Source of the DNA: JABGPL01 sp964387885
GTDB lineage: Bacteria > Electryoneota > AABM5-125-24 > Hatepunaeales > Hatepunaeaceae
DNA length: 64,000 nucleotides
Assembly: GCA_964387885.1 (NCBI GenBank)
Contig: CAYLYZ010000003.1
Location: 1-64,000, forward strand
Reading direction: 5' to 3'
The notes under the pieces were generated by a model. The model was not told where the DNA came from, made no database searches, and saw only the letters and a list, made by a program, of their open reading frames with translations. Shown here one piece after another: positions 17,471 through 26,017 of the stretch. The translations under genes and the position numbers were made by a program. The number at the start of each line of letters is the position of its first letter. Within the stretch, counting starts at the first letter, position 1.

Positions 17471-17488
17471 TTTCAAGAGAACCTGTAA

Positions 17489-17530
17489 TAGAAAAAAAAG
17501 CAACCTGATTTCAGGTTGCTTTTTTTTCTA
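17489..17530. terminator. Bidirectional terminator between convergent genes
   Basis: A perfect palindrome with 20-base arms (17489-17508 and 17511-17530): a GC-containing core AGCAACCTGA/TCAGGTTGCT with A8 on the left and T8 on the right. Read on either strand it is a hairpin followed by a U-run, so it can end both the eno-ftsB-XRE transcript and the long ribosomal operon that ends with rplQ. Confidence 0.93.
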
Positions 17531-17552
17531 TTAAATCCAGACTGAAGAGAAT

Positions 17553-18224
17553 TTAACTCTCTTTTTCTGTCGTGTCATCTTTTTTTGTATCATCCGGTTT
17601 CGGATCTTCAACAGGCTCTGCAGGTGTTTCCTCGACACTTTCTGTTTTAGTTTCCTCAACTACCTCTTCTTCCGCAACGGGTTTTTCAGCGACCTTGTCT
17701 TCAATTTCAGGTTCAACAGCAACAGATTCCTCAGCAGCAGGTTCTACCTCTGAGACTTTCTCTTCTTTTGCCGGAGCTTCCGTCGATTTCTTTTCTTCGA
17801 CAGCTTTTTTCTGAGATTCTTTCAGACGAGATGTTGTTTCAGTTTTTGTTTCTCCAGTGGTTATATCATCAAAACCCACCAGCTCAATTATCGCCATCGG
17901 AGCCGCATCGCCTCGTCGGGTTCCGAGTTTGATTATCCTTGTATATCCACCATCTCTGTTCTTGAAATGCGGTCCAAGATCATCGAACAATGTTTTCACC
18001 GCAGCTTTATCCTGAACATAGCGCATTACATGCCGTCTCGCAGCAACATCACCACGTCGGGCGAATGTAATCATTCTTTCAGCAAATCGACGTGCATGTC
18101 GAGCCTTTCCAAGTGTAGTCACAATTCGTTTGTGAGTAAAGAGTGCTGCAGAAAGGTTTCCAAAGAGTGCTTTGCGATGTGAAGCAGTTCGGTTTAAGTG
18201 TGCTTTTCGGTTTAAGTGTCGCAT
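17553..18224 (-). CDS. rplQ: 50S ribosomal protein L17 with long acidic tail
   Basis: Residues 1-119 are ordinary L17 (NRTASHRKALFGNL, then KLGTRRGDAAPMAIIEL), which sits near the exit tunnel of the large subunit. Residues 120-223 are extra: low-complexity sequence dominated by Glu, Val, Pro, Ala, Thr and Lys, strongly acidic overall. L17 is usually about 115-140 residues, so this tail nearly doubles it. The reading frame continues without interruption from core to tail and ends just before the terminator, so a frameshift is not a natural explanation. It is the last gene of the alpha operon. Confidence 0.95.
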   Translation of the reverse strand: MRHLNRKAHLNRTASHRKALFGNLSAALFTHKRIVTTLGKARHARRFAERMITFARRGDVAARRHVMRYVQDKAAVKTLFDDLGPHFKNRDGGYTRIIKLGTRRGDAAPMAIIELVGFDDITTGETKTETTSRLKESQKKAVEEKKSTEAPAKEEKVSEVEPAAEESVAVEPEIEDKVAEKPVAEEEVVEETKTESVEETPAEPVEDPKPDDTKKDDTTEKES

Positions 18225-18267
18225 TTTTTATTTTCAGGTTTCTCTATCTTTTTGAGAAGTCCGTTCC

Positions 18268-19272
18268 TTAAGAATTAGTCATTTTAAGTGCGTTGGACCC
18301 AAGGTATTTATCAATGTCAAATCCAAATGACAAGCCGTGTTGTGTTAGTATCACGGTCAGTTCGTTCAGTGACTTGCGTCCAAAGTTTTTGAATTTCAAC
18401 ATCTCGGCTTCATCATGAGAGACGAGATCTGCGATAGTGCGAATTCTTGCTTCCTTCAAGCAGTTTGCGGCTCTTACAGTCAATTCAAGTTCATCAACCG
18501 GTTTCCGCAGAAGCCGACGGATTCGCAATATCTCCTCATCAGTCTCAATCTCACTTTCATCCTCGCTGGGTACAAGCTCAAAATTAATAAAGAGCTGAAT
18601 GTGATCCCGGACGATTTTACCGGCATAAGTAAGAGCGTCATCAGGAGTAATCGAACCGTCAGTCCACACTTCAAGTATCAATCTCTCATAATCGGTTCTT
18701 TGACCGACTCGAGTGTTTTCGATTGAAAATTGTACTTTCTCAATCGGTGTATAAATTGTATCTAATGGGACTGTACCAAGTGGCATATCCTGTTCACGGT
18801 TTTCTTCAGATGGGATATAACCGCGACCTGATTTGATTGTCAGTTCCATCGAAACGTCAGCATCTTCACCTAAGTGTGCCAGAACGTGATCAGGATTCAG
18901 TACTTCAAAATCAGTCTGCCCGACTTGAAGATCTCGCGCTGTAAGTTCCAAAGGACCTTTAATGCGCATTTTTACCTTATCAGGTTGCCTGTTCAAGAGT
19001 TTCAGCCTCACTCCTTTCAGAGCGAGAACCATCTCCATCACATCTTCCTTGACACCGGGAATAGTGCTAAACTCATGCTGGATACCATTTATCTGGATCG
19101 ATGCGATAGCAGCACCCGGTAGAGAAGATAGCAATACACGTCGCATAGCGTTGCCGATTGTAATTCCATAACCGCGTTCTAATGGTTGGATTACAAATTT
19201 ACCATACGTTGTCTGATACGTAGTATGATCAACTTCAATCGATTCCGGCATTTGGAAATTACTTCCGTTCAT
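18268..19272 (-). CDS. rpoA: RNA polymerase alpha subunit
   Basis: A 334-residue protein with the dimerising N-terminal domain (RGYGITIGNAMRRVLLSS, residues about 34-51) that seeds assembly of beta and beta-prime, a short acidic linker, and the C-terminal domain (about 255-325, with IADLVSHDEAEML and NFGRKSLNEL) that binds UP elements and activators. Normal length and order: it follows rpsD by 31 bases and precedes rplQ, the standard end of the alpha operon. Confidence 0.98.
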   Translation of the reverse strand: MNGSNFQMPESIEVDHTTYQTTYGKFVIQPLERGYGITIGNAMRRVLLSSLPGAAIASIQINGIQHEFSTIPGVKEDVMEMVLALKGVRLKLLNRQPDKVKMRIKGPLELTARDLQVGQTDFEVLNPDHVLAHLGEDADVSMELTIKSGRGYIPSEENREQDMPLGTVPLDTIYTPIEKVQFSIENTRVGQRTDYERLILEVWTDGSITPDDALTYAGKIVRDHIQLFINFELVPSEDESEIETDEEILRIRRLLRKPVDELELTVRAANCLKEARIRTIADLVSHDEAEMLKFKNFGRKSLNELTVILTQHGLSFGFDIDKYLGSNALKMTNS

Positions 19273-19303
19273 ACCGATCGGTCCTCCACAAAATTATGGC
19301 ACA

Positions 19304-19933
19304 TTAACGTGAGTATAACTCAACTACGAGTTGTTCGCGAGCTGTAACAGGAATTTCATCTCGCTTCGGAAGGTTTAGAAATTCACCTTCCATCTTTGCC
19401 TTATCTAATGACAGGTAAGGAACCATTCTGTTCTCTCTGACGCGCTGCATTGAATTATGAATGATTTCCATTTTCCGTGATTTCTCACGAACCTGAACCT
19501 TATCACCAGGTTTCAACATATATGATGGTATGTTAACTTTCCGAGAGTTTACCGTAATATGTCCATGAGTAACGAATTGGCGAGCACTTTTAAGAGACGG
19601 AGCAAGACCTAACCTGTAAACACATACATCAAGCCGACTCTCTAACCGCACCAGCATCCTTTCACCCGTGACACCTTTTTCACGGACAGCTTTCTCATAA
19701 TTATTACGGAATTGTCTTTCCAATAATCCATACGTGCGACGGATTTTTTGCTTCTCCCGTAACTGCAGCCCGTAGTTAGATTGCTTGAAACGCCGGTTCT
19801 GACCATGTTGTCCAGGTGCATATCCACGACGATCAAAAGCACATTTCGCCTGAAAACACCTTTCACCTTTCAGAAACAGTTTCTCACCTTCACGTCGGCA
19901 TAACTTGCAAACCGAACCTGTATAGCGAGCCAT
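19304..19933 (-). CDS. rpsD: 30S ribosomal protein S4, zinc-binding type
   Basis: A 209-residue early assembly protein of the small subunit. The N-terminus keeps the four-Cys zinc knuckle (C9, C12, C26, C31), and the S4 RNA-binding domain follows at about 99-160 (RLDVCVYRLGLA, HITVNSRKVNIPSY). It lies between rpsK and rpoA. In other bacteria S4 also represses this operon, but I did not identify the mRNA site. Confidence 0.98.
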   Translation of the reverse strand: MARYTGSVCKLCRREGEKLFLKGERCFQAKCAFDRRGYAPGQHGQNRRFKQSNYGLQLREKQKIRRTYGLLERQFRNNYEKAVREKGVTGERMLVRLESRLDVCVYRLGLAPSLKSARQFVTHGHITVNSRKVNIPSYMLKPGDKVQVREKSRKMEIIHNSMQRVRENRMVPYLSLDKAKMEGEFLNLPKRDEIPVTAREQLVVELYSR

Positions 19934-19975
19934 TTATTCTCCTGTCAAATCTTCTTTCAATTATGTCAATGCCGG

Positions 19976-20368
19976 TTAAATCCGACGTTTCTTCTTTGGA
20001 CGACAGCCGTTGTGAGGCAATGGGGTTACATCGTGAATAGATGTAATCATCAATCCAGCCCCTTCAAGTGACCTGATCGCTGATTCACGTCCCGAACCAG
20101 GACCTTTCACTTCAACGGATACTTTTTGTAAACCCATATCCATTGCTGTTTTAGCAGCTGTACTGGCTGCCTGTTGAGCAGCAAAAGGAGTACTTTTTCG
20201 TGAACCTTTAAATCCCACACGCCCAGCCGATGACCATGTAATCACATTTCCGAATGTGTCGGTTATTGTTATCAGGGTGTTGTTAAACGAAGCCTTGATA
20301 TACACGACCCCAACTGCGTCGACCTTTTCCTTTTTCTTCGAGGATTTTCTTTTATCGCCTTTAGCCAC
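19976..20368 (-). CDS. rpsK: 30S ribosomal protein S11
   Basis: A 130-residue protein of the 30S platform, contacting the decoding-site region with S7. Conserved segments are ASFNNTLITITD, STPFAAQQAA and the basic end PLPHNGCRPKKKRRI. The Lys-rich head (DKRKSSKKKEKVD) is somewhat longer than usual, in keeping with other basic extensions in this genome. It lies between rpsM and rpsD. Confidence 0.98.
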   Translation of the reverse strand: MAKGDKRKSSKKKEKVDAVGVVYIKASFNNTLITITDTFGNVITWSSAGRVGFKGSRKSTPFAAQQAASTAAKTAMDMGLQKVSVEVKGPGSGRESAIRSLEGAGLMITSIHDVTPLPHNGCRPKKKRRI

Positions 20369-20394
20369 GATATCCTTCCATTAGTAATGTTTGA

Positions 20395-20766
20395 TTACTT
20401 CTTTTTCTTGGCCGGTGACGAACGTCGTTTGTTACGACGTGTACGGGCATTATTTCTTGTATTCTGACCATGAGCCGGAAGACCTCGCTTGTGACGCATT
20501 CCTCGGTAACTACCGATGTCAATCAAGCGCTTTATATTCATCTGAACTTCAGTACGCAAAGGACCTTCAACTTTATAATCTTCGTTGATTATGTCACGAA
20601 TCTTCTTTACTTGAAGTTCATTTAAATCATCGGATTTCTTCCCAAAGTCAATTTCAGCCTTGGTCAGTATTTCCTGAGCATTATTGCGACCGATACCAAA
20701 AATGTAGGTCAGTGCAATTTCAATCCGCTTATTTCGCGGTAAGTCAACGCCAGCAATGCGAGGCAT
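20395..20766 (-). CDS. rpsM: 30S ribosomal protein S13
   Basis: A 123-residue protein of the 30S head that contacts the P-site tRNA and forms intersubunit bridges with L5. It has the start ARIAGVDLPRNKR-like (MPRIAGVDLPRNKR), the helix-hairpin element GIGRNNAQEIL and the basic tail GQNTRNNARTRRNKRR. First of the S13-S11-S4-alpha-L17 set; L36 lies 85 bases upstream. Confidence 0.98.
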   Translation of the reverse strand: MPRIAGVDLPRNKRIEIALTYIFGIGRNNAQEILTKAEIDFGKKSDDLNELQVKKIRDIINEDYKVEGPLRTEVQMNIKRLIDIGSYRGMRHKRGLPAHGQNTRNNARTRRNKRRSSPAKKKK

Positions 20767-20851
20767 TGTAACTCCTTACATTCAAAATTATGACAAATTC
20801 ATGTCGCCAGGGTTAGGTCTTCGCATCTGAGCAAAAACCCTTTATTATTTC

Positions 20852-20965
20852 CTAACCTTGACGCTGCTTGTGTTTCGGATTCTTGCAGATCACTCGAACT
20901 GTTCCTTTCCTGCGAACGATCTTGCAATTATCACAAATTCGCCTGACTGAGGCTTGAACCTTCAT
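20852..20965 (-). CDS. rpmJ: 50S ribosomal protein L36, zinc-binding type
   Basis: A 37-residue protein, read directly from the minus strand: MKVQASVRRICDNCKIVRRK followed by a second half ending KHKQRQG. Cys 11, Cys 14 and Cys 27 with His 32 form the zinc ribbon of the C+ type. An AGGG lies seven bases before the ATG. It sits between infA and rpsM as in most bacteria. Confidence 0.95.
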   Translation of the reverse strand: MKVQASVRRICDNCKIVRRKGTVRVICKNPKHKQRQG

Positions 20966-20975
20966 TTCATATCCC

Positions 20976-21194
20976 TCACTTGTAACGGTAGACAATTCTA
21001 CCGCGATTTAGATCGTAGGGTGACAACTCAATGGTTACCTTATCCCCCGGAAGAATCTTTATATAGTGCATTCTCATCCTACCGGAAATATGAGCCAGAA
21101 CAGTATGACCTTTTTCAAGTTTAACCTGAAAGGTTGCATTTGGCAAAGTTTCTGTTACTACCCCATCAACCTTTATTGCTTCTTCTTTGGGCAA
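20976..21194 (-). CDS. infA: Translation initiation factor IF-1
   Basis: A 72-residue OB-fold protein that binds the A site of the 30S subunit during initiation. It has the standard length and sequence (EAIKVDGVVTETLPNATFQV, GRMRMHYIKILPGDKV). It lies three bases after the methionine aminopeptidase gene and ten bases before rpmJ, the common spc/alpha junction order. Confidence 0.98.
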   Translation of the reverse strand: MPKEEAIKVDGVVTETLPNATFQVKLEKGHTVLAHISGRMRMHYIKILPGDKVTIELSPYDLNRGRIVYRYK

Positions 21195-21197
21195 ATC

Positions 21198-22022
21198 TTA
21201 TTCCTCGCTGCTTAATCCCGAGTATCTCTGATCAAGAACCTCCCACGGGTCCCGACCATCCTCGAGTCTTGTTAAAATCAGCGGTTCTCCATCCGTCACG
21301 AGTACAGTGTGTTCAAAATGACCTGCCGGAGAACGATCGCGTGTAATTGCAGTCCATCCATCACGCAGTGTTTTTATTCTCCAGTCACCAATCGAAACCA
21401 TCGGTTCGATTGCAAATGTCATTCCTGAACACAGCTTTAGACTCTTTATACTCTGACGATAATTCGGAACCTGCGGTTCTTCATGCAATTTCTGACCAAT
21501 TCCGTGTCCAACCAGATCCCGGATAATACCAAAACCATTTGTTTCCACATAGTCCTGAATTGCAGCCGAAACGTCGAGAAGATAATTCCCCGGTCTTGCC
21601 TGTTCGATACCTATATAAAGTGCTTCTCGGGTGACACGCCACAGTTTCCGACGTTTCTTATCTACTTCACCGACAAGAAAACTGCATGCCATGTCCGAGA
21701 ACCATCCGTCCAATTTCAGACCGGCGTCTATTCCGACGATCTGTCCTTCTTTTAAGCATCGCTGCGATGGTATCCCATGCACAATTTCTTCATCTACGGA
21801 AATGCATGTTGTCGCAGGAAACCTTTTCGTCCCCCCTCCACTGTAACCCTTGAAGGCCGGGATCGCATCCGCTTGCAGTATTGCATCCTCGATAATTGAA
21901 TCGAGTTCTTTAGTAACCGCGCCCGGATTTACATGTTCAAATACTTTTACAAATGACTTCGCCAACAATGCACCGGCTCGGCGCATTTTCTCTATATCTC
22001 GAGGACTGCGAAGTTTTATCAA
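21198..22022 (-). CDS. map: Methionine aminopeptidase, type I
   Basis: Removes the initiator Met from nascent proteins. A 274-residue pita-bread-fold enzyme with all five metal ligands: D99 (GIDAG), D110, H173 (GHGIG), E206 (FAIEP) and E237 (FEHTV). The start codon is TTG at 22022, overlapping the adk stop (TTGA), with AAGGA nine bases upstream inside adk, so translation is probably coupled. The C-terminal end is slightly longer than usual. Confidence 0.96.
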   Translation of the reverse strand: MIKLRSPRDIEKMRRAGALLAKSFVKVFEHVNPGAVTKELDSIIEDAILQADAIPAFKGYSGGGTKRFPATTCISVDEEIVHGIPSQRCLKEGQIVGIDAGLKLDGWFSDMACSFLVGEVDKKRRKLWRVTREALYIGIEQARPGNYLLDVSAAIQDYVETNGFGIIRDLVGHGIGQKLHEEPQVPNYRQSIKSLKLCSGMTFAIEPMVSIGDWRIKTLRDGWTAITRDRSPAGHFEHTVLVTDGEPLILTRLEDGRDPWEVLDQRYSGLSSEE

Positions 22023-22645
22023 GCGAGAGTTTCCTTCACTCTCTTAAATATCTCGTCAGGAGCTCCATTTCCATCCACTTTATAGAGGACATTCCGGGCT
22101 CCATAAAATTCAATAATCGGTTCTGTTTGCGTATGGAAAATATCCAACCGATTTGCAATTGTCTCTGCACGGTCATCATCCCGCTGATAAATTTCACCAC
22201 CACATTCACAGTTATCACCGGCAGGCTTTATCCCTAAAGCGGGATTGTAAACACGTCCGCATGCCCGACATGATCTCCTGGAAGAAAGTCGATTGATAAC
22301 AACTTCATCTTCTATCTCAAGTGAAACTGCCTTTACTTCTTCGTCCTGTAAGAATTCATCGAGACCTTCAGCCTGAGCAACTGTTCTTGGGAATCCGTCA
22401 AACAGGATTCCTTCACCTTTATTAGCTTTCAAATAGTCGTTGATAATTCCAAGTATCACATCATCGGGAACTAACTTCCCGGCATCCATATAGTCCTTTG
22501 CTAACTTACCGAGCTCACTGCCTTCTTTCACTGCTGCACGCAATAAATCACCAGTTGACAAATGCTGCATTCCGAAGTGAGCTTTTATCTTTTCAGCTTG
22601 TGTGCCTTTTCCGGCTCCCGGAGCACCAAGTAAAATCAGGATCAT
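22019..22645 (-). CDS. adk: Adenylate kinase, zinc-LID type
   Basis: Converts AMP and ATP to two ADP. A 208-residue protein with P-loop GAPGAGKGTQ (residues 7-16), the AMP-site FDGFPRT and a LID domain carrying four cysteines (C126, C129, C146, C148), so it binds zinc as in Gram-positive and many other bacterial adenylate kinases. It lies 32 bases after secY and overlaps map by four bases. Confidence 0.97.
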   Translation of the reverse strand: MILILLGAPGAGKGTQAEKIKAHFGMQHLSTGDLLRAAVKEGSELGKLAKDYMDAGKLVPDDVILGIINDYLKANKGEGILFDGFPRTVAQAEGLDEFLQDEEVKAVSLEIEDEVVINRLSSRRSCRACGRVYNPALGIKPAGDNCECGGEIYQRDDDRAETIANRLDIFHTQTEPIIEFYGARNVLYKVDGNGAPDEIFKRVKETLA

Positions 22646-22677
22646 ATCTTGCCTCTGTACCGTGTAATCTATTAAAA

Positions 22678-24009
22678 TTAACCGCGTCGTCTGCCGCGAA
22701 GTTTTCCGGATTTCATCAGCCCATCATAATGACGCATTAACAGATGGGATTCTATTTGTTGCAAAGTGTCTAATGAAACACCCACCATAATAAGCAGACC
22801 TGTGCCTCCGAAGAAGGACGCAAAATTATACGAAACATTAATCTGCTTCGTTATAAGCGATGGGAAAATCGCAATTAATCCAAGGAAAATAGCACCCGGA
22901 AGCGTTATTCTCGTCAGGATGTTATCAATATATTCAGCCGTTCTTTTACCGGGTTTTACCGAGGGAATTAATCCACCCTGCTTCTTCAGATTATTGGCCA
23001 TATCAACCGGGTTAATGGCTATGGCCGTATAAAAATAGGTGAAGAAGATAATTAAGAGCATGTAGAAGACCATATAGGTGTAAGACTGGAATGTAAATGC
23101 TGTATTCAACCATTCCCGAAATACTCCTTCCGGAAGAAACGTAGCTACAGTCGAAGGAACAAACATGATTGTCTGTGCGAAAATAATCGGCATCACACCG
23201 GCTGTATTTACCCGCAATGGGATGTGAGTTGACTGACCACCGTAAACCCTGCGCCCGACAACTTTCTTGGCATATTGTACGGAAATCTTCCGCTGTCCCT
23301 GGGTGATCCCGACAACTGCGGCAATAGTAAGGAACATTAAGCCGAAGAGGAAAAGTTCCTCAATCGGACTTCTTAAGCCCTTATTAAGCAGCTGAACTTC
23401 ATCCATTAATGCGTATGGCAACCGGTCAATAATTCCAATAAAGATCAATAGACTGATCCCATTACCTATACCTCGCTCGGTGATTTGTTCCCCCAGCCAC
23501 ATTATAAAGATCGTACCGGCTGTTAATGTCATCACCGTTAGAAAAACGAATCCTAATCCGGGATTTGGAACGACGATAAGACCATTTTGGGTTGCAGGAA
23601 TCTGGGTTAAAAAGATGCTGACACCAACGGATTGTGCAGCTGAAATTCCAACTGTCAAATAACGAGTCCATTGTGTAATCTTTTTTCGACCCTCTTCACC
23701 TTCCTGTTGCAGTTTCTGCAGCGCCGGCATTACAGTTCCCATTAACTGCAGTATAATTGAAGCACTGATATAGGGCATAATACCGAGTGCAAAAACGGTA
23801 GCTCTACCGAAATTACCTCCGGCGAACATGTCATATAATCCAAACAGAGTGTTCTGCTGCATTTGCAGAAATTCACCCAGAGCACTTGCATTTATTCCAG
23901 GTACCGGAACGTGACCACCAATTCGGTAGACCACAAATACAAGGAGCGTGAAAAGAATACGTCGTTTAAGATCTGGGATCTTGAAGATATTTCTAAATTT
24001 TTCCAGCAT
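22678..24009 (-). CDS. secY: Preprotein translocase subunit SecY
   Basis: A 443-residue, ten-helix membrane channel for Sec export and membrane insertion. It starts at LKRRILFTLLVFVVYRIG and shows the pore/plug helix PGINASALGEF, the conserved cytoplasmic loop around QGQRKISVQYAKKVVGRR, and the C-terminal hydrophobic pair. It lies 20 bases after rplO; its partner secE is at 50894 in this window. Confidence 0.98.
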   Translation of the reverse strand: MLEKFRNIFKIPDLKRRILFTLLVFVVYRIGGHVPVPGINASALGEFLQMQQNTLFGLYDMFAGGNFGRATVFALGIMPYISASIILQLMGTVMPALQKLQQEGEEGRKKITQWTRYLTVGISAAQSVGVSIFLTQIPATQNGLIVVPNPGLGFVFLTVMTLTAGTIFIMWLGEQITERGIGNGISLLIFIGIIDRLPYALMDEVQLLNKGLRSPIEELFLFGLMFLTIAAVVGITQGQRKISVQYAKKVVGRRVYGGQSTHIPLRVNTAGVMPIIFAQTIMFVPSTVATFLPEGVFREWLNTAFTFQSYTYMVFYMLLIIFFTYFYTAIAINPVDMANNLKKQGGLIPSVKPGKRTAEYIDNILTRITLPGAIFLGLIAIFPSLITKQINVSYNFASFFGGTGLLIMVGVSLDTLQQIESHLLMRHYDGLMKSGKLRGRRRG

Positions 24010-24029
24010 CGTTCAAAAACCGCCGCCAG

Positions 24030-24557
24030 TTAACCGATTGATGGGACTTTAGACATTTTATTTCGCTTGGTCGGTCCTTTCTTAACCCTGCGATCTATTG
24101 GATCAAGAGGTAAAATCTCTATTGATCCACCTGCTGAAGTGATTTTTTCCTGGGCGGATTTGGTTGCTCTGTGTACAGAAATTTTCACAGGTCGATCAAT
24201 CTCACCATTCCCAAGAAGAACGATAGGTCCACGTCCTTTAACAAGGCGTGCAGCCCGGATTGCTGACGGATCGACATTTTCACCTTCGATACGGCTCAGA
24301 TCTCCAACTTTCACTTCGTTATATTCAGGTCTGTTCAGAGGAGTGAAACCACGCTTCGGGATTCGTCTCTTCAAAGGCATCTGCCCGCCTTCAAAACCGA
24401 CCTTCTGCTTCCAACCTGAACGAGACTTTGCACCTTTATGTCCGCGTGTAGCAGTATCACCATGCCCTGATCCGCGACCACGACCGATACGTTTTTTCTT
24501 CTTAATAGACCCTGGCGCTGGTCTCAAGCTGCCAAGATCGCCAATGTAATCATCCAT
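24030..24557 (-). CDS. rplO: 50S ribosomal protein L15
   Basis: A 175-residue late-assembly protein. Conserved: GSLRPAPGSIKKKKRIGRG, GHKGAKSRSG, and the C-terminal SAGGSIEIL. I chose ATG 24557 (MDDYIGDLGSLRP) rather than GTG 24578. That ATG overlaps the rpmD stop by eight bases (ATGGATGA), a coupling arrangement also used at rpsE/rpmD and rplD/rplW in this run. Confidence 0.95.
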   Translation of the reverse strand: MDDYIGDLGSLRPAPGSIKKKKRIGRGRGSGHGDTATRGHKGAKSRSGWKQKVGFEGGQMPLKRRIPKRGFTPLNRPEYNEVKVGDLSRIEGENVDPSAIRAARLVKGRGPIVLLGNGEIDRPVKISVHRATKSAQEKITSAGGSIEILPLDPIDRRVKKGPTKRNKMSKVPSIG

Positions 24558-24897
24558 CCTGATTATTCTCCGCTTCACTGGGCTTCTCTTCTTTCACCTC
24601 AGTCTCTGATGCTTCTTCAGCTTTTTCTTCAGTTACTTCCGGTTCAGTTTCCTTTACAACCGGTTCTGCAACTTTTTTTGGAGATACCTTTGACTTAGGA
24701 GCATCAACTGAAACACTAACAGGTTCAACAACCAGAAGATGTTCAACCTTTCTAATCATACCTCTCATTGAGGGGCTATCAGCAACAACTCTGCTCTGAC
24801 CGAGATGAGTAAATCCCAACGCTCTGATCACTCTTTTCTGTTTGAATATGCGCCCAATCGCGCTCTTCGAATAGGTTATTCGCAATTGATCAGGCAT
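24550..24897 (-). CDS. rpmD: 50S ribosomal protein L30 with acidic tail
   Basis: Residues 1-60 are L30 (LRITYSKSAIG, VIRALGFTHLGQSRVV). Residues 61-115 are an extra tail rich in Glu, Val, Lys, Pro and Ser. Bacterial L30 is normally about 60 residues, so the protein is almost doubled. The tail resembles that of L17 in composition (EEK/EVT/AEE elements). The ATG overlaps the rpsE stop by eight bases, and the tail's last codons overlap the rplO start. Confidence 0.93.
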   Translation of the reverse strand: MPDQLRITYSKSAIGRIFKQKRVIRALGFTHLGQSRVVADSPSMRGMIRKVEHLLVVEPVSVSVDAPKSKVSPKKVAEPVVKETEPEVTEEKAEEASETEVKEEKPSEAENNQDG

Positions 24898-25432
24898 GGT
24901 GAGTCCCCTTCTTGGGCAGGTGTAACAACTCTTGTACAGACATGCCTCTCTTGCGAGCCATTCGATTCGCATCATATAATTTTTCAAGTGCTACAAAGGT
25001 CGCTCTTAACACATTTATGTGGTTTGCGCTACCGAGAGATTTACACAGCACATCACTAACACCGAGTGATTCCAGGACAGCCCTTACAGCTCCTCCTGCA
25101 ATAATCCCCGTACCAGGTGTGGCTGGGCGGAGTATAACCTTCCCTGCACCATACTTACCAGTAACCTGGTGAGGAATTGAGTTCCGTGTAATAGGGTAAC
25201 GTTTCATCGACCGCTTGGCAATCTCTGTGCCTTTGGCAATTGCATCCACGACCTCGCGAGCTTTTCCCAGCCCGAAACCGACACGCCCACTTCCATCTCC
25301 AACAACAACAAGTGCATTGAAGCTGAAGTTACGACCGCCCTTTACGACCTTGGCTACTCGCTTAATATTGACAACCTTCTCAAGAAGGGTCAGTTCGCTA
25401 CTGTTGACGTTTTCCAATCCTAATCCTATCAT
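24890..25432 (-). CDS. rpsE: 30S ribosomal protein S5
   Basis: A 180-residue protein that helps control translational accuracy. Double-stranded RNA-binding start (EKVVNIKRVAKVVKGGRNF), then NALVVVGDGSGRVGFG, and the C-terminal ribosomal domain with AGGAVRAVLES and RATFVALEKL. It follows rplR in standard order and overlaps rpmD by eight bases. Confidence 0.97.
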   Translation of the reverse strand: MIGLGLENVNSSELTLLEKVVNIKRVAKVVKGGRNFSFNALVVVGDGSGRVGFGLGKAREVVDAIAKGTEIAKRSMKRYPITRNSIPHQVTGKYGAGKVILRPATPGTGIIAGGAVRAVLESLGVSDVLCKSLGSANHINVLRATFVALEKLYDANRMARKRGMSVQELLHLPKKGTHHA

Positions 25433-25509
25433 AATTCTGGACTATCAAACGGAATAAATCCATTTGCCTGATCGGGTGAATCTTTAACTTCCCACCCAAT
25501 GAGATCCGA

Positions 25510-25890
25510 TTAAAATACTAAGCCACCGGATCGTGCTGCTTCTGCGAGTGCTTTTACGCGACCATGGTAAATCCGACCATTTCTGTCAAATCTGACTTCG
25601 GTTATCCCACGTTCTTTTGCTAAGCTCGCAATATGTTCACCGATCACTTTTGCTTTCCCAATTTTCCCCTTTACCTCAACCAGTTTTTCCCTGAGGGCGG
25701 GGGTTAGTGTCGAGCAACCGGTAATTGTTCCGTTATCATCGTCGATGATCTGGGCATAAATATGTATATTGCTGCGAAAAACAACCAATCTCGGGCGTTC
25801 AGCAGTACCATAGACTTTCTTTCTGATATGCTTTTTTCGCCTTGCCAGCCGTTTTTTGCTTTTTCGAATGCTAACGCTAAGTTCATTCAT
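25510..25890 (-). CDS. rplR: 50S ribosomal protein L18
   Basis: A 126-residue 5S rRNA-binding protein of the central protuberance. It has a basic N-terminus (KRLARRKKHIRKKVYG), the core TAERPRLVVFRSNIHIYAQII, and the end ADRNGRIYHGRVKALAEAAR-like (FDRNGRIYHGRVKALAEAAR). It lies in its usual position between rplF and rpsE, though separated from rplF by 127 bases holding a stem-loop. Confidence 0.97.
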   Translation of the reverse strand: MNELSVSIRKSKKRLARRKKHIRKKVYGTAERPRLVVFRSNIHIYAQIIDDDNGTITGCSTLTPALREKLVEVKGKIGKAKVIGEHIASLAKERGITEVRFDRNGRIYHGRVKALAEAARSGGLVF

Positions 25891-25905
25891 CTATTATTCC
25901 TCGCG

Positions 25906-25942
25906 CCTGTTCGTATGCTTCCTTTCCGGAGGCGCGAACAGG
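25906..25942 (-). other. Stem-loop between rplF and rplR
   Basis: CCTGTTCG (25906-25913) pairs with CGAACAGG (25935-25942) around a 21-base loop in an otherwise untranslated 127-base spacer. In a run where most genes overlap or abut, such a spacer stands out. It may be an mRNA processing or regulatory site in the spc segment, but no T-run follows, so termination is unlikely. Confidence 0.5.
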
Positions 25943-26017
25943 TCTTTTATTCACAACTTTGTTGCTAAAGAATAAAATTATTTAGCATATGTAAAATCAA
26001 ACAGTTAAACTGCATTG

